Source of the DNA: Planctomycetota bacterium
GTDB taxonomy: Bacteria; Planctomycetota; Planctomycetia; Pirellulales; UBA1268
Assembly: GCA_029978905.1 (NCBI GenBank)
Contig: JAPOIM010000004.1
Coordinates: 1-64,000, forward strand
Reading direction: 5' to 3'
Length of the DNA: 64,000 nucleotides
Positions 1-9,737 of this stretch are shown here, one piece after another. The notes under the pieces were generated by a model that did no database searches, was not told the DNA's origin, and saw nothing but the letters and a program-made list of their open reading frames with translations. Positions within the stretch are counted from its first letter, which is position 1, and each line of letters opens with the position of its first letter. The translations under genes were made by a program, and so were the position numbers.

Positions 1-42
1 AACGCAGCCAGCCATGATCAGAGAACGTTTCGTGCGGGTCAT
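1..42 (-). CDS. 5' end of a truncated leftward gene
   Basis: Fourteen codons (MTRTKRSLIMAGCV) run from an ATG at 42 to the window edge. An AGGAG ribosome site lies five bases upstream of that ATG (about 48-52 on the minus strand), which is why I call a start here. The basic stretch followed by hydrophobic residues and a cysteine could be the beginning of a signal peptide or lipoprotein signal. Nothing more can be said about the function because the rest is outside the window. Confidence 0.5.
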   Translation of the reverse strand, partial: MTRTKRSLIMAGCV

Positions 43-150
43 GAAGACTCCTCGCGCGTGTTGGTGGCTGCCTCATTTGCACGACGCGGTGCCGCACCCA
101 ATGCCGAACCAGCCTAACAGGCTCTGGAGGGATCATGTGCGTCTCGTCGA

Positions 151-1470
151 CTAGGGGAGTGTTACGTCGAGGGAAGCCGAGAAGGAGAGCTCCGGGTCGC
201 CACGTTGGGAGAGCGTCGAGGCGAGTGTGGCCATCGTACGGCCGAGTTGGATGGGTTGTGTGGCGTGGCCGTTCACCACCAGAGAGACGGGCTGATCAAG
301 ATCGACGAGACGATCATCGAGGTGCACGGTGACCTTCGCGACATCCCCGGACTCGACCCAAACCTGCTGGCCATCGATAGCAGCCGTCACCAGGGCGCCG
401 GCTTGCCGGTTGGCTTCATCCACAGCGAGCCAATAGAAACTCGGGTGCGTGACGTCGTCCTGTTTCCAGACGACGCGTGAGGGCACGGGATCTCTCCGGA
501 ACTTCGCCATCCACGGCAGCGCCACCGCGTCCTCCCGCTGCATCCAGTGGCCATGTTCGGGGTAGATCTTCACGAAGTGCTCGTAGCCCGTCGGATCGGC
601 CTGCCGAAGGCCGTCGAGTTGTTTTTCCCAATCGGCTGCGATGGCGTGGCGATTGTATGCCGTGTCACGCCCTCCCACCTGAAGCGAAAAGGGAAGGTTG
701 CGAAGGCTGAGTGGTGAGGCATCGTTGGGATGACCCGCCATCATGGCTGCAGCCGCCCAGCGGTCGGCCATGCGTGGGGCGAGTTGGTAGACCCCGTCAC
801 CGCCTGCAGAGTAGCCCATCAGGTAGACGCGATTCCGGTCGACCTGCTCAGTGATCACCATCACGTCGATCAGCCGGTCGAGAAAGAAATCAACGTGGGG
901 CTGATGCCAAAGGTTCCAGGTGTCGGTCGGAGCTCGTGGGGCGACGTACACGCCTTCTGCTGGTTCGTAGAGCCGCTGCTGGTTCTGCCACTGGCCATCG
1001 TTCACCTGCGCAGGTGCGCCTCCGCCGCCGTGGAGCGAAATGAAGAGGCTGCGACCGCTACCCGGAGCGTCACCGAAAACCTTCACAAAAAATGGCAGCC
1101 GCAAGTCACCCTCGGTGAGCGTCTCAGCCCTCCGCTCCGCCTTTCTCGCTTCACAAACCGACTCCTGCCACGCGGTTATGAGACGTGTTTTGGCTTCATC
1201 TGCCTGTGACTGCGTAAGAGGGTGATGCGCGAAGGGTTGCTCTGCGATCGCAGCCCAGTTCCCGCCACCTTCAAGGAATGCATGGAGCTGCGCGACGCTG
1301 TCGGAAGCACTGGCCGGTTGCGCGGAATCTGGTGCAGGTGAGGGCACTTCCTGGCCTCGTGCTGGAGCCAAGGGAAATGCCAGCACTCCGATCAGGAATA
1401 CGCTCTTCCAGAAAAAACATCCTGTGATCCAGTGGGAAGTCGCGAGCCCAGGCATGGTGCGTAGCCTCAT
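151..1470 (-). CDS. Secreted alpha/beta-hydrolase esterase
   Basis: A 439-residue protein. I use the ATG at 1470 because it directly precedes a signal peptide (hydrophobic core FFWKSVFLIGVLAFPLAPA); the longer frame to 1536 adds 22 residues with no signal character. The hydrolase core shows an HGGGG oxyanion segment, the nucleophile elbow GYSAGG, an acid in GGRDTAY and a histidine in PEHGHW, the order expected of a serine esterase related to PHB depolymerase or feruloyl esterase families. A C-terminal beta-rich part of about 100 residues follows. The substrate cannot be read from the sequence. It probably acts in the periplasm or outside the cell. Confidence 0.75.
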   Translation of the reverse strand: MRLRTMPGLATSHWITGCFFWKSVFLIGVLAFPLAPARGQEVPSPAPDSAQPASASDSVAQLHAFLEGGGNWAAIAEQPFAHHPLTQSQADEAKTRLITAWQESVCEARKAERRAETLTEGDLRLPFFVKVFGDAPGSGRSLFISLHGGGGAPAQVNDGQWQNQQRLYEPAEGVYVAPRAPTDTWNLWHQPHVDFFLDRLIDVMVITEQVDRNRVYLMGYSAGGDGVYQLAPRMADRWAAAAMMAGHPNDASPLSLRNLPFSLQVGGRDTAYNRHAIAADWEKQLDGLRQADPTGYEHFVKIYPEHGHWMQREDAVALPWMAKFRRDPVPSRVVWKQDDVTHPSFYWLAVDEANRQAGALVTAAIDGQQVWVESGDVAKVTVHLDDRLVDLDQPVSLVVNGHATQPIQLGRTMATLASTLSQRGDPELSFSASLDVTLP

Positions 1471-1646
1471 CGAGTCGTGCGTTGGAATCCAGGACTGTAG
1501 GTCGGCAGTTGATCGACCACGCCGTTTTGCGAGCATGAAATTGAAGCGGCGTGAATTTCCCCAGGTTAGGATGGAACCTTCGTTCGGGGCTCGCGCTCGA
1601 TGGATGTCGTATTATGAAGTGCCTGTAAGTCAACAAGGGGAAACCG

Positions 1647-2417
1647 ATGCGTGGAATAAGAGTCTATAGCGTTCTTCGCGCGACCGTGTGGCTGATTGGA
1701 CTTGCAGCATCAGTCGCGAGTACCAGCCCTTCTACGATGGCAGACGAAGGGCGTCCTGCAGGCTCGGCCCAGGCAAGCGAGGAGGGGACGCTGCGAGGCA
1801 CGCTCACTCGCGATCAGCAGCAGTTACTCACGCCCGAAAAGGTTTTGGAAGAGTTGCTTGCAGGCAATCAACGATTTGTGAGCGATGACCTCACGCAGCG
1901 CAATCACTCGCAGCGTGTTCGTGAGGCATACGCAGGTCAGTATCCCAAGGCAGTGGTGCTCTCCTGCCTGGATAGTCGGATTCCTGTCGAAGATGTTTTT
2001 GACCGTGGTATCGGTGACATTTTCGTTGCTCGGGTTGCCGGAAACGTTGTCAACGAGGACATCCTCGGCAGCATGGAGTTTGGCTGCCATGTGGCAGGAG
2101 CGAAGCTGATCATGGTGGTTGGGCATACGCACTGCGGCGCGGTAAAGGCAGCGATTGATCACGTCCAACTTGGCAACATCACGCCGTTGCTTGCGAAGAT
2201 TCGGCCTGCAGTTGAGCAGGGCAAGCCAGTCGACGGAGAGGCGACGAGTGAAAACCCCGCCTATGTCAACGACGTCTGTCGTGAGAATGTGCGACTCGCT
2301 GTCGCCACGATTCGCGAACGAAGTGAGATCCTCGCGAAGATGGAGGCAGCTGGCGACATCAAGATCGTCGGAGCCTACTACGACCTGAGCTCGGGTGCGG
2401 TCTCACTCATACCGTGA
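1647..2417 (+). CDS. Secreted beta-class carbonic anhydrase
   Basis: A 256-residue protein that interconverts CO2 and bicarbonate. The zinc ligands and the active-site Asp-Arg pair of beta-carbonic anhydrases are visible: C107, D109 and R111 in CLDSRIP, then H160 and C163 in GHTHCGA. Residues 1-32 form a signal peptide, so export to the periplasm is likely, which is less common than the cytoplasmic form. An AAGGGG ribosome site precedes the ATG. It converges with the DUF4410-like gene, 36 bases apart. Confidence 0.88.
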   Translation: MRGIRVYSVLRATVWLIGLAASVASTSPSTMADEGRPAGSAQASEEGTLRGTLTRDQQQLLTPEKVLEELLAGNQRFVSDDLTQRNHSQRVREAYAGQYPKAVVLSCLDSRIPVEDVFDRGIGDIFVARVAGNVVNEDILGSMEFGCHVAGAKLIMVVGHTHCGAVKAAIDHVQLGNITPLLAKIRPAVEQGKPVDGEATSENPAYVNDVCRENVRLAVATIRERSEILAKMEAAGDIKIVGAYYDLSSGAVSLIP

Positions 2418-2453
2418 GCCATTTGGACAAACGTCTGCCGTGAACCGTGCAGC

Positions 2454-3200
2454 TCAGCGACCGAAGGGATGCTGGTTGATCGCCTCGGCCACGGACGTGG
2501 CGATCTCGTCAGCCAGACGCTTCTGCTGAGTGATGTCAGAGATCCCACTGGTGGACGCCACATGTTTGCCAATGATCACCGCCGGATTGAAGCCGGCGAG
2601 GGCGCCGACGGCGGCGGTGCCAGGGGTCAGCCGTCCGCGGTCGGAACTGTCGAGAATCCAGAACGGTTGTCCACCTGCAAAGGTTGGGTCGGCGAGGCCG
2701 ACGTCGATGCCCACATGCTTGTTGCCCACGCCGAAGCCGATGATGTTTCGGGCAGCGGCACTGCCTTCGTCGGCGAGCACAACTTGGCCACCCAGCTTCC
2801 AGCCGTCGGCAGGCGGCGGCGTCGGCTGAGCCCAAAAAACTGCCGGCCATCCTGCCGCGGCCATCTCGTCAGCCACGAGTTTGGCCACCACTCCACCGAC
2901 TGGAGCATCGGGGTTGTTCCCGCTGACCGCGTTGACCACCGTGGGCCGATCAGCGAGGAGTTGACGAATCGGGCCACGCGGGATGACGCCCTGCGATTCG
3001 GCTTGTTTGATTTCTGCCGCGAGAGCGGGATCCATGTAGAAGGGCATCACATAGATCCGTCGTGGCGGCGCGGCTGGCCACTGCCCCGCGGTTTTCGCCT
3101 GGGCCGATGTGGGGCCGAGTTGCTGGGCGGTGGTGTGACGCGGGGCCACCACGTAGGCAAAAGCGAAGGTGCCGATCAACAGAAGACGCGCACAACGCAT
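2454..3200 (-). CDS. Secreted DUF4410-like protein
   Basis: A 248-residue protein of unknown function. The start at 3200 is chosen because MRCARLLLIGTFAFAYVV is a signal peptide and GGGGAGA-like purines lie upstream; the longer frame begins at 3233. The mature part resembles DUF4410-type envelope proteins: a beta strand IYVMPFYMDP, a helix rich in VAKLVADEMAAAGW, glycine-rich strands around GFGVGNKHVGIDVGLAD and a final helix LADEIATSVAEAI. The family assignment is by pattern only. It lies downstream of the DUF1501 gene on the same strand, 126 bases away. Confidence 0.6.
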   Translation of the reverse strand: MRCARLLLIGTFAFAYVVAPRHTTAQQLGPTSAQAKTAGQWPAAPPRRIYVMPFYMDPALAAEIKQAESQGVIPRGPIRQLLADRPTVVNAVSGNNPDAPVGGVVAKLVADEMAAAGWPAVFWAQPTPPPADGWKLGGQVVLADEGSAAARNIIGFGVGNKHVGIDVGLADPTFAGGQPFWILDSSDRGRLTPGTAAVGALAGFNPAVIIGKHVASTSGISDITQQKRLADEIATSVAEAINQHPFGR

Positions 3201-3326
3201 CGACAGAATCTCCCCGGGACGAAAACGCCTCACAACCTTTGTGGCTCGACTGCGGAAGACCAGCCGCTTGAGAGAAAAGACCGGGCCCGCTCTTACCGAT
3301 AAAACGTGGTCGGCGGCGGGGTTGTA

Positions 3327-4775
3327 TCAGGCAAGCAGTTCTGTGACCACGCGAGCTTCCTGCCCGGCGGTGATCGTTTCGCTTCGTCCCGCACGGACAA
3401 ACTGCAACTGGGCGTGGTCGAGCCCAAAACAGTGCATGAGCGTCGCATGCCAGTCGTAGTGGTGCACCACGTTCTCGACCGCCTTGTGGCTCCATTCGTC
3501 GGTGGCCCCGTGAACGTAACCCTCGCGGAAGCCGCCGCCCGCAACCCACTGCGAGAATCCGTAGGTGTTGTGGTCGCGTCCCCAGGCTTCCGGCGTGGTG
3601 TCGTTTTGCCGCACGGGAAGCCGACCCATTTCGCCGCCCCAGTGCACCACGGTCGACTCAAGCAATCCTCGCTGCTCGAGGTCGGCGACCAACGCTGCGG
3701 AAGGCTTGTCGACGGCTTTGCAGAGGTTGGGGAGCGCCGTCTTGAGGTTGCCATGCTGATCCCACGACTGCCCGTTGTTGAGCACCTGCACAAATCGCAC
3801 GCCGCGTTCCACGAGGCGACGGGCAATCAGGCAACGGGTGCCGTAATCGCGGGTGGCATCTTCGTCGATACCGTACATCGCAAGCACATGCGCGGGCTCA
3901 CGTGAGATCTCGAGGGCTTCCTTGGCCGCGGTCTGCATCCGGGCGGCGAGTTCGTAGGCCGCGATGCGGGCAGAGAGATCGTCGTGGGATGGCACGTCGG
4001 CAAGATGCCGCTCGTTGATCTGACGCAGGAGTTCGAGTTGCCGCTGCTGTGGCACGCCCTCGAGGTGCTTGGCGGGATCGAGGTTGAGAATCCGTGGTTC
4101 GCTCGCCCGCACCAGTGTGCCCTGGTAGACCGATGGCAACCAAGCGTTGGTGAAATGCGCCTCTTGGAAGGTGGGGAGGCCTGAGGGATGGCCGAGCACC
4201 ATGTAGGCAGGGAGGTCGCGGGTCTCGCATCCGAGGGCGTAGGTCACCCAGCTCCCCAGGGCGGGCCGACCGCTCGTGGACATGCCGGTGTTGATCGCAT
4301 TGAGCGCCTGGAGATGGTTGTTGACGCCCGAGTGCATTGAGCGAATCAGGGTGATCTTGTCGGCGATCCGGCCGAGGTTTGGCACGAGTTCGCTCAGTTC
4401 CATGCCACACTGGCCCTGCGGCGAGAACGACCAAGGAGAGCCAAACACCTTCGACGACGCTTGCGCCACGTTGTCGTACTTGATGTCGCCTGGAAACACT
4501 TCGCCGTCGTACTTGGTGAGCATCGGCTTGGGATCAAACAGATCCATCTGCGACGGGCCGCCCATCATGAACAGGGAGATCATCGCCTTGGCTTTGGGCT
4601 CAAACTGCGGTCGCTTGGGGAGCGTGTCGAACCGTTCGGGAATCTCGAGTGGCGGCTTCGCGGGGGCGGCGAGCACGCGATCCTCCGTGAGGAGGCTTGC
4701 CAGCGCCAGGCCACCGAGTCCAAAGCCGCCGGCATGCAGGAGGTGACGGCGAGAGCAGATGTGGGAATGGCTCAT
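3327..4775 (-). CDS. DUF1501 family Tat-exported protein
   Basis: A 482-residue DUF1501 protein, an alkaline-phosphatase/sulfatase-fold family expanded in Planctomycetes with no proven reaction. The N-terminus SRRHLLHAGGFGLGG is a twin-arginine-type signal. The family core is visible at FMMGGPSQMDLFDPKP and near the C-terminus in STVVHWGGEMGRLPV and GRDHNTYGFSQW. It starts nine bases after the stop of the DUF1549/DUF1553 gene, so the two are cotranscribed. This pairing is standard in Planctomycetes and suggests the products act together outside the cytoplasm. Confidence 0.9.
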   Translation of the reverse strand: MSHSHICSRRHLLHAGGFGLGGLALASLLTEDRVLAAPAKPPLEIPERFDTLPKRPQFEPKAKAMISLFMMGGPSQMDLFDPKPMLTKYDGEVFPGDIKYDNVAQASSKVFGSPWSFSPQGQCGMELSELVPNLGRIADKITLIRSMHSGVNNHLQALNAINTGMSTSGRPALGSWVTYALGCETRDLPAYMVLGHPSGLPTFQEAHFTNAWLPSVYQGTLVRASEPRILNLDPAKHLEGVPQQRQLELLRQINERHLADVPSHDDLSARIAAYELAARMQTAAKEALEISREPAHVLAMYGIDEDATRDYGTRCLIARRLVERGVRFVQVLNNGQSWDQHGNLKTALPNLCKAVDKPSAALVADLEQRGLLESTVVHWGGEMGRLPVRQNDTTPEAWGRDHNTYGFSQWVAGGGFREGYVHGATDEWSHKAVENVVHHYDWHATLMHCFGLDHAQLQFVRAGRSETITAGQEARVVTELLA

Positions 4776-4784
4776 GGAAGCACC

Positions 4785-7460
4785 TCAGTCGACGTAGAGA
4801 AAACGGCTCGAGCTCAGGAGCACCTGGCAGTAGCTCGCGAGTGCCTCGGCTTGAGGATCCGGCAGAGGGGCGCCTTCTGCGGGTGGGGTCGCTTGAGCGC
4901 GGGCGGCATGAAACTGACGGAGCGACTCGGTCTGTTCAGCGATGTGGATCATCCCTTCGGCGATCACCTGCTCGCTTACCTCATGAGCAGTCAGTAGTCG
5001 CCAGGCCAACTGCAGCTGCGCTCGAAGTTCGCCGGGACGCTCCGTCCGCAGCCGGGCAGCGAGGGCCTGCGACGTCTCCAGCACAAACGTGTCGTTGAGC
5101 ATGAAGAGTGACTGCGGAGCCACGGTGCTTGAGATGCGCTGCTCGCAGTTGGGAAGCATGGCTGGGGCATCGAAGGTGGCGAGCGCGGTGAGGGGGGTGG
5201 AACGGCGGTTGAGCACGTAGAGGGAACGGCGAGCCCCTGATTCCCCTGCGTTGGCCACACCGACGATGTCACCATTGCCGTCGTACTGTTCCTGACCCAC
5301 CACGATACGGCCGAGATCATCGCGGCCGACGGCGACCGCTGGTCCGCCGGAATCACTGCTGAGGCGAGAAGAGACCGCGAGCATTGCGTCACGAATCGAC
5401 TCCGCATCGAGCCGGCGGACGTGCCAGCGGGCAAGAAGACGGTTGTCGGGGTCGATGGCTTCGGAGTCGCGGTTCCTGGCCTGTTGACGGTAGGCGGTGC
5501 TCGTGACCATCAGCCGGTGGAGGTCTTTCAGTCGCCAACCGTTTTCCATGAATCGCGTGGCGAGCCAGTCGAGGAGGGCAGGGTGGCTTGGCGGTTCGCC
5601 TGCTAAGCCAAAGTCGCCCTCGCTGCTCACAAGCCCCTCGCCAAAGTGATGCATCCAGATGCGATTGACGAGCACGCGTGCCACCAAGGGATGCTCGGAA
5701 CTGGTGAGCCAGCGGGCATACGCCAGGCGACGGCCACTCGAGCCCCCCTCCACCACGGCGGGCTCAAAGGGAGTGACCGCTGGGCCTGCGAGCACGGTCA
5801 GTTCACCCGGCGCCACAGCCTGCTTCGGCTGCGCAGGATCGCCGCGATGGAGCAGATGCGTCTCAGGAACGCGGTCGCGTTTTTCCACGGCCACCCGCAG
5901 AAACTCTTCGGGCGGCTTTGTCTTCCGAAGTTCCGCGGCTTCTGCGCGCCGTGCCGCCACCTTCTTCTGCGCTTCGGCGTCGTAGAGATCGAGGGAATAG
6001 AGCGCGAGTGCGGATGGGTACTTCTTGATCAGGGCTTGCTGCTCAGGCGTCTGCTCCGCTTTCGGGGTGGCCCGTGCCTCGCGGTAGGGCTCCCGATCTT
6101 CCTCAGGAAGTTTGACGATCTCTTTTTCAAAGATCTCGTCGAGGAACTGTTTTTGCATGGCCGTGGCGTCGGCATCGATGACCGCAGCCTGCTTCTCAAT
6201 CTCAGCTGACTTTTCGCGATCTTCCGGCGTAGCCAGAGAGCAGAGCCTTTGGTTGGGGGGCCTCCACTCTTCGGTGTCGAACACCGGCTCGAACACTGCC
6301 CGCAAGCGGTAGTAGTCGGCGTGCGTGATCGGATCAAAGCGGTGGTCGTGGCACTGGGCGCACCCAACAGTCAGGCCCAACAGTGAGGAGGAGACGATTT
6401 TCAACTGCTCCGCGACAACGTCGTTCCGCGCGAGGACGGCGTCTGGAGGATTGTCTCCGGTGCCATCGGGGGCCGTTCGCAGAAAGCCGGTGGCGATCAG
6501 CAGTTCGCGCCGCGCGGGATCGAGCACCGCTTCGTTGGTTTCGCCATGCACGACGCCAGCGAGTTCATCGCCTGCGAGTTGCTCGGTGAGAAACTGATCC
6601 CAGGGCTTGTCAGCGTTGAAGGAGTCGACAACGTAGTCGCGGTATCGCCAGGCATGCGGTCGCAAGGAGTCGGCTTCCACCTGGCCGTTGGAGTCGGCAT
6701 ATCCAGCCACATCGAGCCAATGTCGCCCCCACCGCTGGCCGTAGGCAGGGGAGGCAAGCAGACGCTCCACCAACTGCTCGTAGGCATCTGCGGCGGGCTC
6801 ATGCACGAACGCTTCGATCTCTTCAGGCGTTGGAGGCAGCCCGGTCAGATCGAAGCTGAGGCGGCGGATGAGGGTTTCGCGGTCGGCGTCGTCCGCGAAG
6901 CGGAGCCCGGCTGTCTGCTGCGGTGAGGCCAGGAAGGCATCGATCGGCGTGCGAACGCGCTCGGGATCAAGCGTGTCGGGCACCGGTGGATCGGCAATCG
7001 GGAGGAAGGCCCAGTGGCTGCGTTCCACGTGGCTGATGAATGGCCCAGGGGCGAGGGTCTCGGGTTCCTCGCCTTCCACCGGCGCCCCGGCGGCAATCCA
7101 GGCGCGGAGTGTGGCAATCGCAGCCGGCTCAAGCGGCTTCCCTTCCTGGGGCATCTCCCCCGATTCCACCACCCGCACAAGCAGGCTGGCATCGGGATCG
7201 CCAGGCACGATCACCGGCTCGCCGCTGTCGGCATTGGTAAGCAGAAAGCGACGCAAGCGGAGATCCACACCTCCTGCGATCGGATCTTCCTCGCCGTGGC
7301 AGTGGGTGCAGGCCGCCTTCAGGATCGGGCGGATATCGCGGTCGAAGTCGGGGGCGGCATGTGCAGAGGTGGCCGCAAGTGGGCTGAGCCAAGCGATCAC
7401 CATGCCGAGGTGAGGAAGGCAACCACCGCACTGGATTCGCATTTCGCCGAGGCTTTTCAT
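4785..7460 (-). CDS. PSCyt1-DUF1549-DUF1553 secreted cytochrome
   Basis: An 891-residue exported multidomain protein. The start at 7460 gives a signal peptide and keeps it clear of the upstream PQQ gene; the longer frame would overlap that gene. Domains in order: a planctomycete cytochrome C domain with CTHCH (C51, C54, H55), DUF1549 (including FDLTGLPPTPEEIEAF and a second heme-type GCAQCH), a charged helical insert, and DUF1553 (LVARVLVNRIWMHHFGEGLV). Such proteins are thought to be periplasmic redox or polysaccharide-processing proteins, but no activity is established. It is the middle gene of the PQQ / DUF1549 / DUF1501 operon. Confidence 0.88.
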   Translation of the reverse strand: MKSLGEMRIQCGGCLPHLGMVIAWLSPLAATSAHAAPDFDRDIRPILKAACTHCHGEEDPIAGGVDLRLRRFLLTNADSGEPVIVPGDPDASLLVRVVESGEMPQEGKPLEPAAIATLRAWIAAGAPVEGEEPETLAPGPFISHVERSHWAFLPIADPPVPDTLDPERVRTPIDAFLASPQQTAGLRFADDADRETLIRRLSFDLTGLPPTPEEIEAFVHEPAADAYEQLVERLLASPAYGQRWGRHWLDVAGYADSNGQVEADSLRPHAWRYRDYVVDSFNADKPWDQFLTEQLAGDELAGVVHGETNEAVLDPARRELLIATGFLRTAPDGTGDNPPDAVLARNDVVAEQLKIVSSSLLGLTVGCAQCHDHRFDPITHADYYRLRAVFEPVFDTEEWRPPNQRLCSLATPEDREKSAEIEKQAAVIDADATAMQKQFLDEIFEKEIVKLPEEDREPYREARATPKAEQTPEQQALIKKYPSALALYSLDLYDAEAQKKVAARRAEAAELRKTKPPEEFLRVAVEKRDRVPETHLLHRGDPAQPKQAVAPGELTVLAGPAVTPFEPAVVEGGSSGRRLAYARWLTSSEHPLVARVLVNRIWMHHFGEGLVSSEGDFGLAGEPPSHPALLDWLATRFMENGWRLKDLHRLMVTSTAYRQQARNRDSEAIDPDNRLLARWHVRRLDAESIRDAMLAVSSRLSSDSGGPAVAVGRDDLGRIVVGQEQYDGNGDIVGVANAGESGARRSLYVLNRRSTPLTALATFDAPAMLPNCEQRISSTVAPQSLFMLNDTFVLETSQALAARLRTERPGELRAQLQLAWRLLTAHEVSEQVIAEGMIHIAEQTESLRQFHAARAQATPPAEGAPLPDPQAEALASYCQVLLSSSRFLYVD

Positions 7461-7560
7461 CCCACACGCTCCTCTTCGCGGGAGCCTGCTCCGCCCCCAC
7501 GCTCCATGGTACCCCGGGAAGCCCCCGGCCGTCATGGTTGTGGCAGGCCGCCAAGCGGTC

Positions 7561-8877
7561 TTAGTTGGTGGCGTCGCCGGTGAGTGAAACGCGGATGAGT
7601 TCCTGGTCATTCCGCACAAAAACCGATTGCTCCGCATAGGCCGGCGGGCACCACACCACGTCGCGGCCAAAGGCCGTGTTGGTGGGGTCGATGAGGTGGG
7701 TGCGATCGAGTTCGATGTAGCCCTTGGAAGACAGTTCGGCGATCACCAGATCGCCCGTTTCCGTGAAGACGAAGAAGCGGTCCTGGTGCCGCGTGATGAA
7801 AGCGGTGCCGCAGCCCTGAAGGCGTCCAGGAAGGGGGCCGCCGTCGCTCACCAGCACTTCGCCGCTCGGGATCTCCACCACGCGGAGGTCCCCTTTTTCG
7901 TGAAAGCCACAGAGGAAGCCATCGAGATCAAATGGTTGTACGTTGACCGCCGAGATACCGTGTTGCCGTTTGTTGCGCCACACGACCTCGACGCCTGGCT
8001 CATCCTGGTGGAGCTTGAGCAACAGGTTCTTTTCCTGAAAGCCCCCGACGTAGAGATAGTCTCCAATCCGCACCGGCTGCATGATGATCGAACCGTTGTC
8101 GGCGTTGTAGGGCGTTTCCCAGAGCCGCGTGCCCGTTTCAGGATCCACGGCGTACATGCCATCGGGCTTCATCAGGATCAGTTGCCGCACACCTGCTGCT
8201 TCGAGGATGAGAGGTGGGCAGTAGCCTTGCTCTGGGGCGGTGCCGGCTCGCCAGAGTTCCTCGCCGGTGTGTTTGTTGAGGGCGACGGCATGGGCCTCGC
8301 CTGTGCCCGCGATGCAGATCAGCTTGTCGCCGTCGATCTGTGGATGGCTGGCGTATCCCCAGGTAGCCGCTTTGGTGTGGTAGTCAGCCTTCAGGTCACG
8401 AGACCAGAGCACCGCGCCGTCGCTGACCGAGAGGCAACAAAGTTTCCCTTCGGCGCCAAGCGTGTAGACACGATCACCATCGACCAGCGGGGTGCAACGT
8501 GGCCCTGCCGGATACGAAATGGTGTAGGTCTCCGGCTCCTCATGCTGCCAGAGGGGACGGCCTGTGGCGGCGTCGAGGCAGAGCACACGCTCAGTGCCGC
8601 TCATGCCATCGGTTTTCACAAAATCGGTCACAAACACGCGTCCACCAGCAACGGCTGCCCCGGCGTATCCTCCCGCCACCGGAGCCCGCCACACCACCTG
8701 CGGACCGGAGTCTGGAAACTCCGAGAGGATGCCCTCTTCGTGCCAGACATTGTCGCGCGTGGGCCCCATCCACTCAGGCCAGTCGTCGGCGAGCAGTGAT
8801 GTGCCCAGGAAGAGGGAGCCGAGGATCGCACAGGGCAAAAGTTGGGCAGCCGCATGGTGGCGGGAATGTCGCATCAT
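7561..8877 (-). CDS. Secreted PQQ-binding-like beta-propeller protein
   Basis: A 438-residue exported propeller. A signal peptide covers about residues 1-30 (CAILGSLFLGTSLLA), followed by WPEWMGPTRDNVW, the opening common to planctomycete PQQ-like proteins. Repeated blades of the type VYTLGAEGKLCCLSVSDGAVLW mark the BamB/PQQ-dehydrogenase-like fold. No catalytic motif of a true alcohol dehydrogenase is obvious, so it may be a binding or scaffold protein. It is 100 bases upstream of the DUF1549/DUF1553 gene on the same strand and probably heads that operon. Confidence 0.85.
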   Translation of the reverse strand: MMRHSRHHAAAQLLPCAILGSLFLGTSLLADDWPEWMGPTRDNVWHEEGILSEFPDSGPQVVWRAPVAGGYAGAAVAGGRVFVTDFVKTDGMSGTERVLCLDAATGRPLWQHEEPETYTISYPAGPRCTPLVDGDRVYTLGAEGKLCCLSVSDGAVLWSRDLKADYHTKAATWGYASHPQIDGDKLICIAGTGEAHAVALNKHTGEELWRAGTAPEQGYCPPLILEAAGVRQLILMKPDGMYAVDPETGTRLWETPYNADNGSIIMQPVRIGDYLYVGGFQEKNLLLKLHQDEPGVEVVWRNKRQHGISAVNVQPFDLDGFLCGFHEKGDLRVVEIPSGEVLVSDGGPLPGRLQGCGTAFITRHQDRFFVFTETGDLVIAELSSKGYIELDRTHLIDPTNTAFGRDVVWCPPAYAEQSVFVRNDQELIRVSLTGDATN

Positions 8878-9002
8878 GTTTGTTTTATCCGTACGTGCTT
8901 TGACAGAGACGTAGAATACCCGTGCCGAGGGATGCCGAGCGAGTGGGCGGCGGGCGTGGCCGGCAGGGTGTCTCTCACCAAACTGTAGGAAGGGATCGTT
9001 TC

Positions 9003-9722
9003 ATGAAACGGGTACTGCCTCTCTTGGTCGCCCTGCTGTTGGCGCGTGGTGGCGCTCTTGCGGAAGACGCTGGCCCGCCTGCCGTGGAGGGGGACCTCGC
9101 TCGCAAAGTCGAGATCATGCACAGCGAGCGATGGCATCGAGCGATCTATGAGTTTGGCAGGTGGTTTGCCACGCAAAAGATTTACACGCCCGAAGAGGTG
9201 AACCAAATCAAACTCGACTTCAACGATCGAGTCGCGCGGATGACGTCGTTTGAACTGGAATACCTGCTTGACGACCTCGACGCCAAACTCGCCATCCTGG
9301 CGACGCCTGAGGCGCAGGATGCCAAGGCATGGATGGGGGAGTATCTCGCGGCGATGTCGGATCGCAACCGAGCCCGTGAGGTGCAAAAGATCACCGACCG
9401 GGCGTCGATGACGGCGGCGGAGTTGCAGCAAGAGATCGACCGGATCGAACGTACCCGTGTCTCGCTACAACAACGGCAGCAGGCGTTTGAGGGGCGGCGA
9501 CAAGACCTCGTCGATGCCGCGTCCGTAAGCAGACAACAGACGGCAGACGCTGCCGCGGCGGCCTATCTCTCTCGAGGCCAAGCCGCCCCCTACTCACCGT
9601 ATCGTGGCAGCGACACGGCGGGGGAGCCACCATTCTCTGACGTCCAGCGGCAGTCGGGCGTTGGGATGGTGATCGGGCCGTTTGGGCCTTACATCACATT
9701 CGGTTTGGGCGGCGGCTTCTGA
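9003..9722 (+). CDS. Secreted coiled-coil protein of unknown function
   Basis: A 239-residue protein. The ATG at 9003 is preferred because MKRVLPLLVALLLARGGALA is a clear signal peptide and AGGAAGG lies just upstream. The mature region is helical and charged, with coiled-coil character around MTAAELQQEIDRIERTRVSLQQ, then an Ala/Gln stretch, and ends in a glycine/phenylalanine-rich tail (IGPFGPYITFGLGGGF). I recognise no family. It converges with the sulfatase gene, 15 bases away. Confidence 0.65.
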   Translation: MKRVLPLLVALLLARGGALAEDAGPPAVEGDLARKVEIMHSERWHRAIYEFGRWFATQKIYTPEEVNQIKLDFNDRVARMTSFELEYLLDDLDAKLAILATPEAQDAKAWMGEYLAAMSDRNRAREVQKITDRASMTAAELQQEIDRIERTRVSLQQRQQAFEGRRQDLVDAASVSRQQTADAAAAAYLSRGQAAPYSPYRGSDTAGEPPFSDVQRQSGVGMVIGPFGPYITFGLGGGF

Positions 9723-9737
9723 GAGGCCGACGGGTTG

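Noticed and set aside
7627-8799. 390-codon plus-strand frame
   Set aside because: It is the complement of the PQQ propeller gene and has no start signal or domain.
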